A stretch of 64,000 nt of DNA. Source: Corynebacterium crudilactis. Lineage in GTDB: Bacteria; Actinomycetota; Actinomycetes; Mycobacteriales; Mycobacteriaceae. The notes under the pieces are model-generated. The model was not told the origin of the DNA and did not search any database. It worked only from the letters and a program-made list of their open reading frames with translations. Numbering within the stretch: the stretch's first letter is position 1; every line of letters starts with the position of its first letter. Positions 55,753-64,000 of this stretch are shown here, in pieces. Both the position numbers and the translations under genes were made by a program. The stretch is from positions 62,001 to 126,000 of the forward strand of contig NZ_CP015623.1 in assembly GCF_001643015.1 (NCBI RefSeq), written 5' to 3'.

Positions 55753-55782
55753 ACGTTAAAGGTGGGGTGTTCACTGATGCCC
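55753..55782 (-). promoter_or_regulatory. Leaderless plasmid-type promoter of the mycolyltransferase
   Basis: Minus strand: GGGCAT, spacer with GTGAACACC, TAACGT, 7 bases, ATG. Same geometry as 46123-46152. The transposon end at 55810 lies 27 bases upstream of the -35. Confidence 0.75.
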
Positions 55783-55809
55783 GGAGAGAAAACCCACCTT
55801 TGGGTAGTT

Positions 55810-55847
55810 GGGGTCGTTTGCGGGAGGGGGCGGAATCCTACGCTAAG
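55810..55847 (-). mobile_element. Terminal inverted repeat of a Tn3-family transposon (Tn5393-like)
   Basis: The 38-bp sequence starting GGGGTCGTTTGCGGGAGG resembles the terminal repeat of Tn5393-type elements as I recall it. It marks the junction between plasmid backbone and resistance island. The other end is outside the window or deleted. Confidence 0.75.
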
Positions 55848-57344
55848 GCTTTGGCCAGCGATATTCTCCGGTGAGATTGATGTGTTCCCATCCGAGCGGC
55901 GAAACATGGGCCAAGAGATCGGGCGATAGCAGCTTTCCATCGCGTTTCTGGTTTGCAACGACCTCGCCGAGCTTCATGGTGTTCCAGAAGATGATGATGG
56001 CGGCGAGCAGATTCATGCCGGCGATGCGGTAATGCTGGCCTTCGGCGGAACGGTCGCGGATTTCACCGCGGCGGTGGAAGCTGATTGCCCGCTTCAGCGC
56101 ATGATGAGCTTCGCCTTTGTTGAGCCCGATCTGGGCACGCCGTTGGAGTTCGGCATCCAGAATCCAGTCGATCATGAACAGGGTGCGCTCGACGCGACCG
56201 ACTTCCCGCAGGGCTGTCGCGAGCTCGTTCTGCCGCGGATAGGAGGCGAGTTTCCGCAGAATCTGGCTTGGCGCGACGGTCCCGGCAGCAATGGTGGCGG
56301 CGATGCGCAGGATGTCGGGCCAATTGCGCTCGATCATGGCTTGGTTGACCTTTCCGCCGATCAACGCTCGCAGGTGCGCCGGGGCGGCCGACGGATTGAA
56401 CGCGTAGAGCCGTTTGGATGGCAGGTCGCGGATGCGCGGAGCGAACCGGTAGCCGAGAATGGCACATGCGGCAAAGACGTGATCGGTGAAGCCGCCCGTG
56501 TCGGTGAACTGCTCGCGGATATGGCGTCCAGCATCGTTCATCAGCAGGCCATCGAGGATGTAAGGCGCTTCGCTTGCCGTTGCAGGAATCACCTGGGTTG
56601 CGAACGGCGCATATTGGTCGGAGACGTGGCTATAGGCTTTCAGGCCCGGGGTATTGCCATATTTCGCGTTGACCAGGTTCATGGCCTCACCTTGCTCTGT
56701 AGCGACGAAGAACTGTCCGTCGCTCGAAGCCGACGTGCCCATGCCCCAGAACCGGGCCATGGGTAACGCTGCCTGTGCCTCGACCACCATGGCCAGCGCC
56801 CGGTCATAGGCTTCGCCCTCGACATGCCACCGTCCAATGCGGATCAATTCCCAGAAGGTGTGGGTGTTTGTCGCATCCGCCATTTTGCGCAAGCCGAGGT
56901 TGATCCCTTCCGCCAAGATAACGTTCATTAGCCCGATCCGGTCAGCGCAGGGTGCTCCTGTGCGCAGATGGGTGAACGCTTCGGTGAAGCCGGTCGCCGC
57001 ATCCACCTCCAGCAGGAGATCGGTGATGCGCGTGGGCGGGATCTGCTTGTAGAGATCGAGCACCAGATCTTCGGCGCCTGTCGGCGCGGCGGCTTCGAGT
57101 TTCTCGATATGCAGAACGCCGTTTTCAATCGACCCGCCCGGGATCGTGCCTGCGCGAGCGGCACGGCCAAGCTCGCGCAACCGCATGTCGAGGCGAGCTT
57201 GCCGGTCTGCCAGCCATTCCTCCGGCCGCAATGGCACAGCGAGACGACCGCCTTCCGCGATGGATTGTGCCGGAACGAGTGCGTGTTTCAGATCGCCATA
57301 GCGCCGGGACCTAGTAAGCCAGACATCTCCGGAGCGGAACGCAT
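55843..57344 (-). pseudogene. tnpA: Tn3-family transposase, N-terminus removed by an IS6-family insertion
   Basis: About 500 C-terminal residues of a Tn3-type DDE transposase remain (~950-1000 when complete). Visible parts are RSGDVWLTRSRRYGDLKHAL, DLLLEVDAATGF, GLMNVILAEGINLGLRKMAD, WGMGTSASSDGQFF (catalytic Asp region), HVSDQYAPFATQ (second Asp) and LLAAIIIFWNTMKLGEVV (Glu). The stop lies inside the terminal repeat, as usual. Codons upstream of 57344 belong to the IS6-family element. Without its N-terminus it is inactive. Confidence 0.85.
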
Positions 57345-58234
57345 GGCCTTGTCGCAAATTCTTCAGGTTAACTCGATGTTGACCATGGGGAGAGAAGTTG
57401 CCGCTCCTGATATTGCGGAGCGAGCCGATGATTTTGAATACCATTGCCGAAAAGCTGAAGCGCCAGTCGAAGGATGATTTCAAGGGCAGGCATTTCGAGG
57501 CCTGGCTGATTGTACAGGCGGTTGCCTGGTACTTGCGCTACCCGCTCAGCTATCGTGACTTGGAAGAGATGTTTCGCGAGCGGGGCTTCGAGGTCGATCA
57601 TAGCACGATCAACCGCTGGGTATTGGCTTATGCACCTGTCATCGAGAAACGGCTGCGGCAGTTTCGTCGACCCCATTGCGGCTCGGTCCGGATTGATGAG
57701 ACCTATGTCAAGATCCGCGGCAAATGGCGCTATCTGTACCGAGCCATCGATAAGCATGGCAATCCGGTGGATTTCCTGCTGACCGCTAAGCGCGATCTCG
57801 ACGCTGCCAAGCGGTTCTTCCGAAAGATGCTTAAAGATGAACCCTTGTTGTCGCCGAACAGGATTGGGACGGACGGGGCCAACACCTTCCCGTCAACGAT
57901 CAAAACGTCGGTTGATGATGGGCTTCTCCATCCCGATCCCGTGCATTATGTGACCAAACATCTCCAGCAGGGGATTGAGAGCGACCATTTCCGGGTGAAG
58001 AAGAACATGCCGAAGATCGGCGGTTTCCAATCCTTTAACACGGCGCGGCGAACCATCGCGGGTTTCGAGGCGATGCTGTGGCTGCGGAAGGGCTTTGGCT
58101 TTTCAGGCGGCTGGACCGTCAATGACCAGAATGATTTGCTTGCGCGCCTCTTCGGACTGCAAAAGGTTAACAAAGCATGAAAATACCGGCCTTGGCTGGG
58201 TGATAGCTGCCTCCAAAAGTGTTTGCGACACGCC
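57345..58234 (+). mobile_element. IS6-family insertion sequence (not IS26 or IS6100)
   Basis: Imperfect terminal repeats GGCCTTGTCGCAAATTCTT (left) and, read inward from the right, GGCGTGTCGCAAACACTT bound an ~890-bp element with one transposase gene. It cuts tnpA on the left and an aac(3) gene on the right. I recall an IS called ISEc59 next to aac(3)-IV/hph in enterobacterial plasmids and this may be it, but the name is unverified. Confidence 0.75.
57428..58180 (+). CDS. tnp: IS6-family transposase
   Basis: The 250-residue DDE transposase starts at ATG 57428. It has the N-terminal HTH region of IS6 members (YPLSYRDLEEMFRERGFEVD, HSTINRWVLAYAP) and the catalytic sites RIDETYVKIRGKWRYLYRAI (D), GTDGANTFPS (D) and, further on, HLQQGIESDHFRVK (E). 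Sequence differs clearly from IS26 (NPFKGRHFQRDIIL...). Complete and probably functional. Confidence 0.88.
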   Translation: MILNTIAEKLKRQSKDDFKGRHFEAWLIVQAVAWYLRYPLSYRDLEEMFRERGFEVDHSTINRWVLAYAPVIEKRLRQFRRPHCGSVRIDETYVKIRGKWRYLYRAIDKHGNPVDFLLTAKRDLDAAKRFFRKMLKDEPLLSPNRIGTDGANTFPSTIKTSVDDGLLHPDPVHYVTKHLQQGIESDHFRVKKNMPKIGGFQSFNTARRTIAGFEAMLWLRKGFGFSGGWTVNDQNDLLARLFGLQKVNKA

Positions 58235-58596
58235 CGGAACAATTCAGCCACTGCACCCATGTTCCGAGTTGGTGTGGTTTGCGGATCGTATGCCGGCATC
58301 TCGTTGCGCAAGATCTGCACCCAATCGGCAGGCACGGGCGGCGATCTCCAATCTGCGGGATCAGTCAGATCACCCGAGTGCGTGGGCATGACAATCGTGC
58401 CCTGGGGACCAACACAATCCAGAAGGGCCTGAATCACTGCGACCGGCCCTCCCGCGACCCAGCCGAGCGAGCTTAGCGAACTGTGGACGAGAACTGTGCC
58501 ACCAAGCGTAAGGCCGTTCTCTCGCATTTGCCTTGCTAGGCTCGCGCGAGTTGCTGGCTGAGGCGTTCTCGAAATCAGCTCTTGTTCGGTCGGCAT
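58235..58596 (-). pseudogene. Truncated aminoglycoside 3-N-acetyltransferase gene
   Basis: The first ~121 residues (MPTEQELISRTPQPATRASL ... LTLGGTVLVHSSLSSLGWVA ... GTIVMPTHSGDLTDP ... TTPTRNMGAVAELFRAC) are an AAC(3)-family N-terminus, distinct from AAC(3)-IV. The rest (~150 residues, including the catalytic region near HPxxSFxA) is lost at the IS boundary, so it should be inactive. The HSS...PTHSGD pattern looks like AAC(3) enzymes of actinomycete origin. Confidence 0.8.
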
Positions 58597-58601
58597 CTAC
58601 T

Positions 58602-59627
58602 CTATTCCTTTGCCCTCGGACGAGTGCTGGGGCGTCGGTTTCCACTATCGGCGAGTACTTCTACACAGCCATCGGTCCAGACGGCCGCGCTTCTGCGGGC
58701 GATTTGTGTACGCCCGACAGTCCCGGCTCCGGATCGGACGATTGCGTCGCATCGACCCTGCGCCCAAGCTGCATCATCGAAATTGCCGTCAACCAAGCTC
58801 TGATAGAGTTGGTCAAGACCAATGCGGAGCATATACGCCCGGAGCCGCGGCGATCCTGCAAGCTCCGGATGCCTCCGCTCGAAGTAGCGCGTCTGCTGCT
58901 CCATACAAGCCAACCACGGCCTCCAGAAGAAGATGTTGGCGACCTCGTATTGGGAATCCCCGAACATCGCCTCGCTCCAGTCAATGACCGCTGTTATGCG
59001 GCCATTGTCCGTCAGGACATTGTTGGAGCCGAAATCCGCGTGCACGAGGTGCCGGACTTCGGGGCAGTCCTCGGCCCAAAGCATCAGCTCATCGAGAGCC
59101 TGCGCGACGGACGCACTGACGGTGTCGTCCATCACAGTTTGCCAGTGATACACATGGGGATCAGCAATCGCGCATATGAAATCACGCCATGTAGTGTATT
59201 GACCGATTCCTTGCGGTCCGAATGGGCCGAACCCGCTCGTCTGGCTAAGATCGGCCGCAGCGATCGCATCCATGGCCTCCGCGACCGGCTGCAGAACAGC
59301 GGGCAGTTCGGTTTCAGGCAGGTCTTGCAACGTGACACCCTGTGCACGGCGGGAGATGCAATAGGTCAGGCTCTCGCTGAATTCCCCAATGTCAAGCACT
59401 TCCGGAATCGGGAGCGCGGCCGATGCAAAGTGCCGATAAACATAACGATCTTTGTAGAAACCATCGGCGCAGCTATTTACCCGCAGGACATATCCACGCC
59501 CTCCTACATCGAAGCTGAAAGCACGAGATTCTTCGCCCTCCGAGAGCTGCATCAGGTCGGAGACGCTGTCGAACTTTTCGATCAGAAACTTCTCGACAGA
59601 CGTCGCGGTGAGTTCAGGCTTTTTCAT
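58602..59627 (-). CDS. aph(4)-Ia: APH(4)-Ia, hygromycin B 4-O-phosphotransferase
   Basis: The 341-residue product is full length and matches the well-known hph sequence (MKKPELTATSVEKFLIEKFD ... RHLVHADFGSNNVLTDNGRI with the catalytic HADFGSNN ... TAVIDWSEAMFGD with the metal-binding Asp). It inactivates hygromycin B in the cytoplasm. It lies downstream of aac(3)-IV and a small gene whose end overlaps its start, so all three are one operon. Confidence 0.97.
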   Translation of the reverse strand: MKKPELTATSVEKFLIEKFDSVSDLMQLSEGEESRAFSFDVGGRGYVLRVNSCADGFYKDRYVYRHFASAALPIPEVLDIGEFSESLTYCISRRAQGVTLQDLPETELPAVLQPVAEAMDAIAAADLSQTSGFGPFGPQGIGQYTTWRDFICAIADPHVYHWQTVMDDTVSASVAQALDELMLWAEDCPEVRHLVHADFGSNNVLTDNGRITAVIDWSEAMFGDSQYEVANIFFWRPWLACMEQQTRYFERRHPELAGSPRLRAYMLRIGLDQLYQSLVDGNFDDAAWAQGRCDAIVRSGAGTVGRTQIARRSAAVWTDGCVEVLADSGNRRPSTRPRAKE

Positions 59628-59835
59628 ATCTCATTGCCCCCGGACGAGCGTCTGCTCCGCCATTCGCCGTCCGCCGTGCCAATCGGATCAGCCGTCCAAA
59701 TGCGGGATTTTCGTTAGTCGGAGGCCAAACGGCATTGAGCGTCAGCATATCATCAGCGAGCTGAAGAAAGACAATCCCCGATCCGCTCCACGTGTTGCCC
59801 CAGCAATCAGCGCGACCTTGCCCCTCCAACGTCAT
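59614..59835 (-). CDS. Small gene between aac(3)-IV and aph(4)-Ia
   Basis: ATG 59835 follows GGAGAACGAG; 73 residues (GRADCWGNTWSGSGIVFLQL, ADDMLTLNAVWPPTNENPAF). The end overlaps aph(4)-Ia by 14 bases, so its translation may drive hph. No recognised function; it could be a remnant of a larger protein. Confidence 0.6.
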   Translation of the reverse strand: MTLEGQGRADCWGNTWSGSGIVFLQLADDMLTLNAVWPPTNENPAFGRLIRLARRTANGGADARPGAMRYEKA

Positions 59836-59855
59836 CTCGTTCTCCGCTCATGAGC

Positions 59856-60632
59856 TCAGCCAATCGACTGGCGAGCGGCATCGCATTCTTCGCATCCCGC
59901 CTCTGGCGGATGCAGGAAGATCAACGGATCTCGGCCCAGTTGACCCAGGGCTGTCGCCACAATGTCGCGGGAGCGGATCAACCGAGCAAAGGCATGACCG
60001 ACTGGACCTTCCTTCTGAAGGCTCTTCTCCTTGAGCCACCTGTCCGCCAAGGCAAAGCGCTCACAGCAGTGGTCATTCTCGAGATAATCGACGCGTACCA
60101 ACTTGCCATCCTGAAGAATGGTGCAGTGTCTCGGCACCCCATAGGGAACCTTTGCCATCAACTCGGCAAGATGCAGCGTCGTGTTGGCATCGTGTCCCAC
60201 GCCGAGGAGAAGTACCTGCCCATCGAGTTCATGGACACGGGCGACCGGGCTTGCAGGCGAGTGAGGTGGCAGGGGCAATGGATCAGAGATGATCTGCTCT
60301 GCCTGTGGCCCCGCTGCCGCAAAGGCAAATGGATGGGCGCTGCGCTTTACATTTGGCAGGCGCCAGAATGTGTCAGAGACAACTCCAAGGTCCGGTGTAA
60401 CGGGCGACGTGGCAGGATCGAACGGCTCGTCGTCCAGACCTGACCACGAGGGCATGACGAGCGTCCCTCCCGGACCCAGCGCAGCACGCAGGGCCTCGAT
60501 CAGTCCAAGTGGCCCATCTTCGAGGGGCCGGACGCTACGGAAGGAGCTGTGGACCAGCAGCACACCGCCGGGGGTAACCCCAAGGTTGAGAAGCTGACCG
60601 ATGAGCTCGGCTTTTCGCCATTCGTATTGCAC
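59856..60632 (-). CDS. aac(3)-IV: AAC(3)-IV, apramycin/gentamicin acetyltransferase
   Basis: The GTG at 60632 preceded by GGAG gives the standard 258-residue enzyme (VQYEWRKAELIGQLLNLGVT ... LLVHSSFRSVRPL ... VMPSWSGLDDEPFDP ... RSAHPFAFAAAGP). It acetylates N-3 of apramycin, gentamicin and tobramycin. An in-frame ATG at 60659 would add nine residues. Expression probably comes from a promoter in the adjacent IS26, as reported for an IS140 (IS26-type) element next to this gene. Confidence 0.97.
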   Translation of the reverse strand: MQYEWRKAELIGQLLNLGVTPGGVLLVHSSFRSVRPLEDGPLGLIEALRAALGPGGTLVMPSWSGLDDEPFDPATSPVTPDLGVVSDTFWRLPNVKRSAHPFAFAAAGPQAEQIISDPLPLPPHSPASPVARVHELDGQVLLLGVGHDANTTLHLAELMAKVPYGVPRHCTILQDGKLVRVDYLENDHCCERFALADRWLKEKSLQKEGPVGHAFARLIRSRDIVATALGQLGRDPLIFLHPPEAGCEECDAARQSIG

Positions 60633-60661
60633 GACATTGCACTCCACCGCTGATGACATCA

Positions 60662-60682
60662 GTCGATCATAGCACGATCAAC
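60662..60682. mobile_element. 21-bp remnant identical to the inside of the IS6-family element
   Basis: The 21 bases beginning GTCGATCATAGCACGATCA are identical to 57593-57613, inside the transposase gene of the IS6-family element. They stop exactly where IS26 begins, suggesting a second IS copy once flanked aac(3)-IV and was deleted by IS26. Confidence 0.55.
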
Positions 60683-61502
60683 GGCACTGTTGCAAATAGT
60701 CGGTGGTGATAAACTTATCATCCCCTTTTGCTGATGGAGCTGCACATGAACCCATTCAAAGGCCGGCATTTTCAGCGTGACATCATTCTGTGGGCCGTAC
60801 GCTGGTACTGCAAATACGGCATCAGTTACCGTGAGCTGCAGGAGATGCTGGCTGAACGCGGAGTGAATGTCGATCACTCCACGATTTACCGCTGGGTTCA
60901 GCGTTATGCGCCTGAAATGGAAAAACGGCTGCGCTGGTACTGGCGTAACCCTTCCGATCTTTGCCCGTGGCACATGGATGAAACCTACGTGAAGGTCAAT
61001 GGCCGCTGGGCGTATCTGTACCGGGCCGTCGACAGCCGGGGCCGCACTGTCGATTTTTATCTCTCCTCCCGTCGTAACAGCAAAGCTGCATACCGGTTTC
61101 TGGGTAAAATCCTCAACAACGTGAAGAAGTGGCAGATCCCGCGATTCATCAACACGGATAAAGCGCCCGCCTATGGTCGCGCGCTTGCTCTGCTCAAACG
61201 CGAAGGCCGGTGCCCGTCTGACGTTGAACACCGACAGATTAAGTACCGGAACAACGTGATTGAATGCGATCATGGCAAACTGAAACGGATAATCGGCGCC
61301 ACGCTGGGATTTAAATCCATGAAGACGGCTTACGCCACCATCAAAGGTATTGAGGTGATGCGTGCACTACGCAAAGGCCAGGCCTCAGCATTTTATTATG
61401 GTGATCCCCTGGGCGAAATGCGCCTGGTAAGCAGAGTTTTTGAAATGTAAGGCCTTTGAATAAGACAAAAGGCTGCCTCATCGCTAACTTTGCAACAGTG
61501 CC
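60683..61502 (+). mobile_element. IS26, copy 1
   Basis: 820 bp bounded by GGCACTGTTGCAAA and TTTGCAACAGTGCC, with one intact transposase gene. Its sequence appears identical to copy 2. The eight flanking bases differ on each side, so no target duplication remains. Confidence 0.97.
60746..61450 (+). CDS. tnpA26: IS26 transposase (copy 1)
   Basis: The 234-residue IS26 DDE transposase (MNPFKGRHFQRDIILWAVRW; MDETYVKVNGRWAYLYRAVD; FINTDKAPAYG; NNVIECDHGKLKR) is complete. It catalyses replicative cointegrate formation and targeted conservative fusion, the mechanisms that gather resistance genes between IS26 copies. An upstream in-frame start would add six residues. Confidence 0.97.
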   Translation: MNPFKGRHFQRDIILWAVRWYCKYGISYRELQEMLAERGVNVDHSTIYRWVQRYAPEMEKRLRWYWRNPSDLCPWHMDETYVKVNGRWAYLYRAVDSRGRTVDFYLSSRRNSKAAYRFLGKILNNVKKWQIPRFINTDKAPAYGRALALLKREGRCPSDVEHRQIKYRNNVIECDHGKLKRIIGATLGFKSMKTAYATIKGIEVMRALRKGQASAFYYGDPLGEMRLVSRVFEM

Positions 61503-61891
61503 ATTTTAAGCGTTATGCTAAGCCCAGGAAGCCGCAGGATCTTTTGAACCACAACTGCATTAACGTCCGCTATTCTGATACGAGTGGATTGTACGCCTGG
61601 GAATTCGAGAAAGATGCTCAGAAATTCAGTCTGAAAGTCAAAGGGCAATATATTGCGAACAGCACGATTCATCAGCTCGATGCAGCATTAGACGGGCTGG
61701 GGATTGCCTATATTCCCGAGTATGTTGCAGATGGATATATCAAAAGCGGCAAGCTGATTGCTGTTCTGACCGAGTGGTGTCCATATTTTGACGGCTACCA
61801 TATTTATTATCCTCACCGCCGACAGGATTCTCCTGCGTTTATGGCTTTTCTGCAAGTTTTGCGTGACAGGTACAATAATGGAATAAGATAA
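61502..61891 (+). pseudogene. LysR-type regulator C-terminal fragment
   Basis: About 125 residues of a LysR substrate-binding domain remain ([60 protein letters not shown]). The N-terminal HTH was replaced by IS26. This is chromosomal DNA of an enterobacterium captured with aph(3')-Ia; no function is expected here. 61892-62027 holds no gene. Confidence 0.85.
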
Positions 61892-62027
61892 ATTTATGAG
61901 TAAAGGATTATGTCCACGATAAGCACCTGGGTCGATTCCTGGGAGGCGGCCATGAGGGTAGGGAAGCGCCGTCCCGTCAAGTCAGCGTAATGCTCTGCCA
62001 GTGTTACAACCAATTAACCAATTCTGA

Positions 62028-62843
62028 TTAGAAAAACTCATCGAGCATCAAATGAAACTGCAATTTATTCATATCAGGATTATCAATACCATATTTTTGA
62101 AAAAGCCGTTTCTGTAATGAAGGAGAAAACTCACCGAGGCAGTTCCATAGGATGGCAAGATCCTGGTATCGGTCTGCGATTCCGACTCGTCCAACATCAA
62201 TACAACCTATTAATTTCCCCTCGTCAAAAATAAGGTTATCAAGTGAGAAATCACCATGAGTGACGACTGAATCCGGTGAGAATGGCAAAAGCTTATGCAT
62301 TTCTTTCCAGACTTGTTCAACAGGCCAGCCATTACGCTCGTCATCAAAATCACTCGCATCAACCAAACCGTTATTCATTCGTGATTGCGCCTGAGCGAGA
62401 CGAAATGCGCGATCGCTGTTAAAAGGACAATTACAAACAGGAATCGAATGCAACCGGCGCAGGAACGCTGCCAGCGCATCAACAATATTTTCACCTGAAT
62501 CAGGATATTCTTCTAATACCTGGAATGCTGTTTTCCCGGGGATCGCAGTGGTGAGTAACCATGCATCATCAGGAGTACGGATAAAATGCTTGATGGTCGG
62601 AAGAGGCATAAATGCCGTCAGCCAGTTTAGTCTGACCATCTCATCTGTAACATCATTGGCAACGCTACCTTTGCCATGTTTCAGAAACAACTCTGGCGCA
62701 TCGGGCTTCCCATACAATCGATAGATTGTCGCACCTGATTGCCCGACATTATCGCGAGCCCATCTATACCCATATAAATCAGCATCCAGGTTGGAATTTA
62801 ATCGCGGCCTCGAGCAAGACGTTTCCCGTTGAATATGGCTCAT
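62028..62843 (-). CDS. aph(3')-Ia: APH(3')-Ia, kanamycin/neomycin phosphotransferase
   Basis: The 271-residue product is full length (MSHIQRETSCSRPRLNSNLD; VVTHGDFSLDNLIFDEGKLI with the catalytic HGDFSLDN; CIDVGRVGIADRYQD). It phosphorylates the 3'-hydroxyl of kanamycin and neomycin. It lies between two direct IS26 copies, together with the LysR fragment, as a unit that IS26 can move or amplify. Confidence 0.98.
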   Translation of the reverse strand: MSHIQRETSCSRPRLNSNLDADLYGYRWARDNVGQSGATIYRLYGKPDAPELFLKHGKGSVANDVTDEMVRLNWLTAFMPLPTIKHFIRTPDDAWLLTTAIPGKTAFQVLEEYPDSGENIVDALAAFLRRLHSIPVCNCPFNSDRAFRLAQAQSRMNNGLVDASDFDDERNGWPVEQVWKEMHKLLPFSPDSVVTHGDFSLDNLIFDEGKLIGCIDVGRVGIADRYQDLAILWNCLGEFSPSLQKRLFQKYGIDNPDMNKLQFHLMLDEFF

Positions 62844-62909
62844 AACACCCCTTGTATTACTGTTTATGTAAGCAGACAGTTTTATTGTTCATGATGATAT
62901 ATTTTTATC

Positions 62910-64000
<1,091 letters not shown>

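Overview
The window looks like part of a large conjugative plasmid of a mycolic-acid-producing actinomycete, most likely Corynebacterium, with a Gram-negative-type antibiotic resistance island at its right end. Pointers to the host are a secreted antigen-85/Cmt-type mycolyltransferase, -10 boxes of the form NANNNT, several genes whose promoter leaves no room for a 5' leader, and an actinobacterial (Tcp-like) type IV secretion system.

Layout. (1) 1-2077, minus strand: partition genes (ParA and a ribbon-helix-helix partner) and a partial acidic, proline-rich protein. (2) 2.2-25.9 kb: about 37 small genes, all but one on the minus strand, mostly single-gene units with their own promoter and often their own terminator. 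Recognisable members are two paralogous pentapeptide-repeat proteins and DUF932, LPD29-like, DUF4313-like and Ea22-like proteins, several zinc ribbons and small HTH proteins. The gaps carry two repeat families found almost only here: AT-rich palindromes (TATGACGTA...TACGTCATA) and a GGACAGTCC box joined to GGTCTTTACGTCC. (3) 25.9-27.8 kb: non-coding, with six ~121-bp repeats; candidate oriT. (4) 27.8-48.3 kb, plus strand: Replic_Relax protein, coupling ATPase, VirB8/TcpC-like, VirB2-like and VirB3/TcpE-like membrane proteins, VirB4 ATPase, VirB6-like protein, lipoproteins and a multi-domain cell-wall hydrolase, interrupted by a minus-strand XRE regulator. (5) 48.4-49.8 kb: six 22-bp iterons and a RepA-type initiator. 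(6) 50.1-53.3 kb: a single-chain Type IIG/IIL-like restriction-modification protein. (7) 53.3-55.7 kb, minus strand: two small genes, two tiny peptides ending in Ser-Ser, and a mycolyltransferase. (8) 55.8-64 kb: truncated Tn3-family transposase, an IS6-family element, truncated aac(3), aph(4)-Ia, aac(3)-IV, IS26, LysR fragment, aph(3')-Ia, IS26, and an IS21-type istB fragment.

How it fits together. Regions 2, 3 and 4 resemble the leading region, oriT and transfer operons of a conjugative plasmid. The leading-side genes share one orientation and one cis-element set, which suggests coordinated expression on entry into a recipient, perhaps from single-stranded DNA as with Frpo of plasmid F; that is inference. 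One promoter design (GGGCAN, GTGNACAC in the spacer, NANNNT at fixed distance) recurs about 28 times over the whole backbone, so transfer, leading-region and envelope genes may be co-regulated. The mycolyltransferase beside two Ser-Ser-ending peptides may be a plasmid-borne protein O-mycoloylation module. No tRNA, rRNA or CRISPR array was seen.
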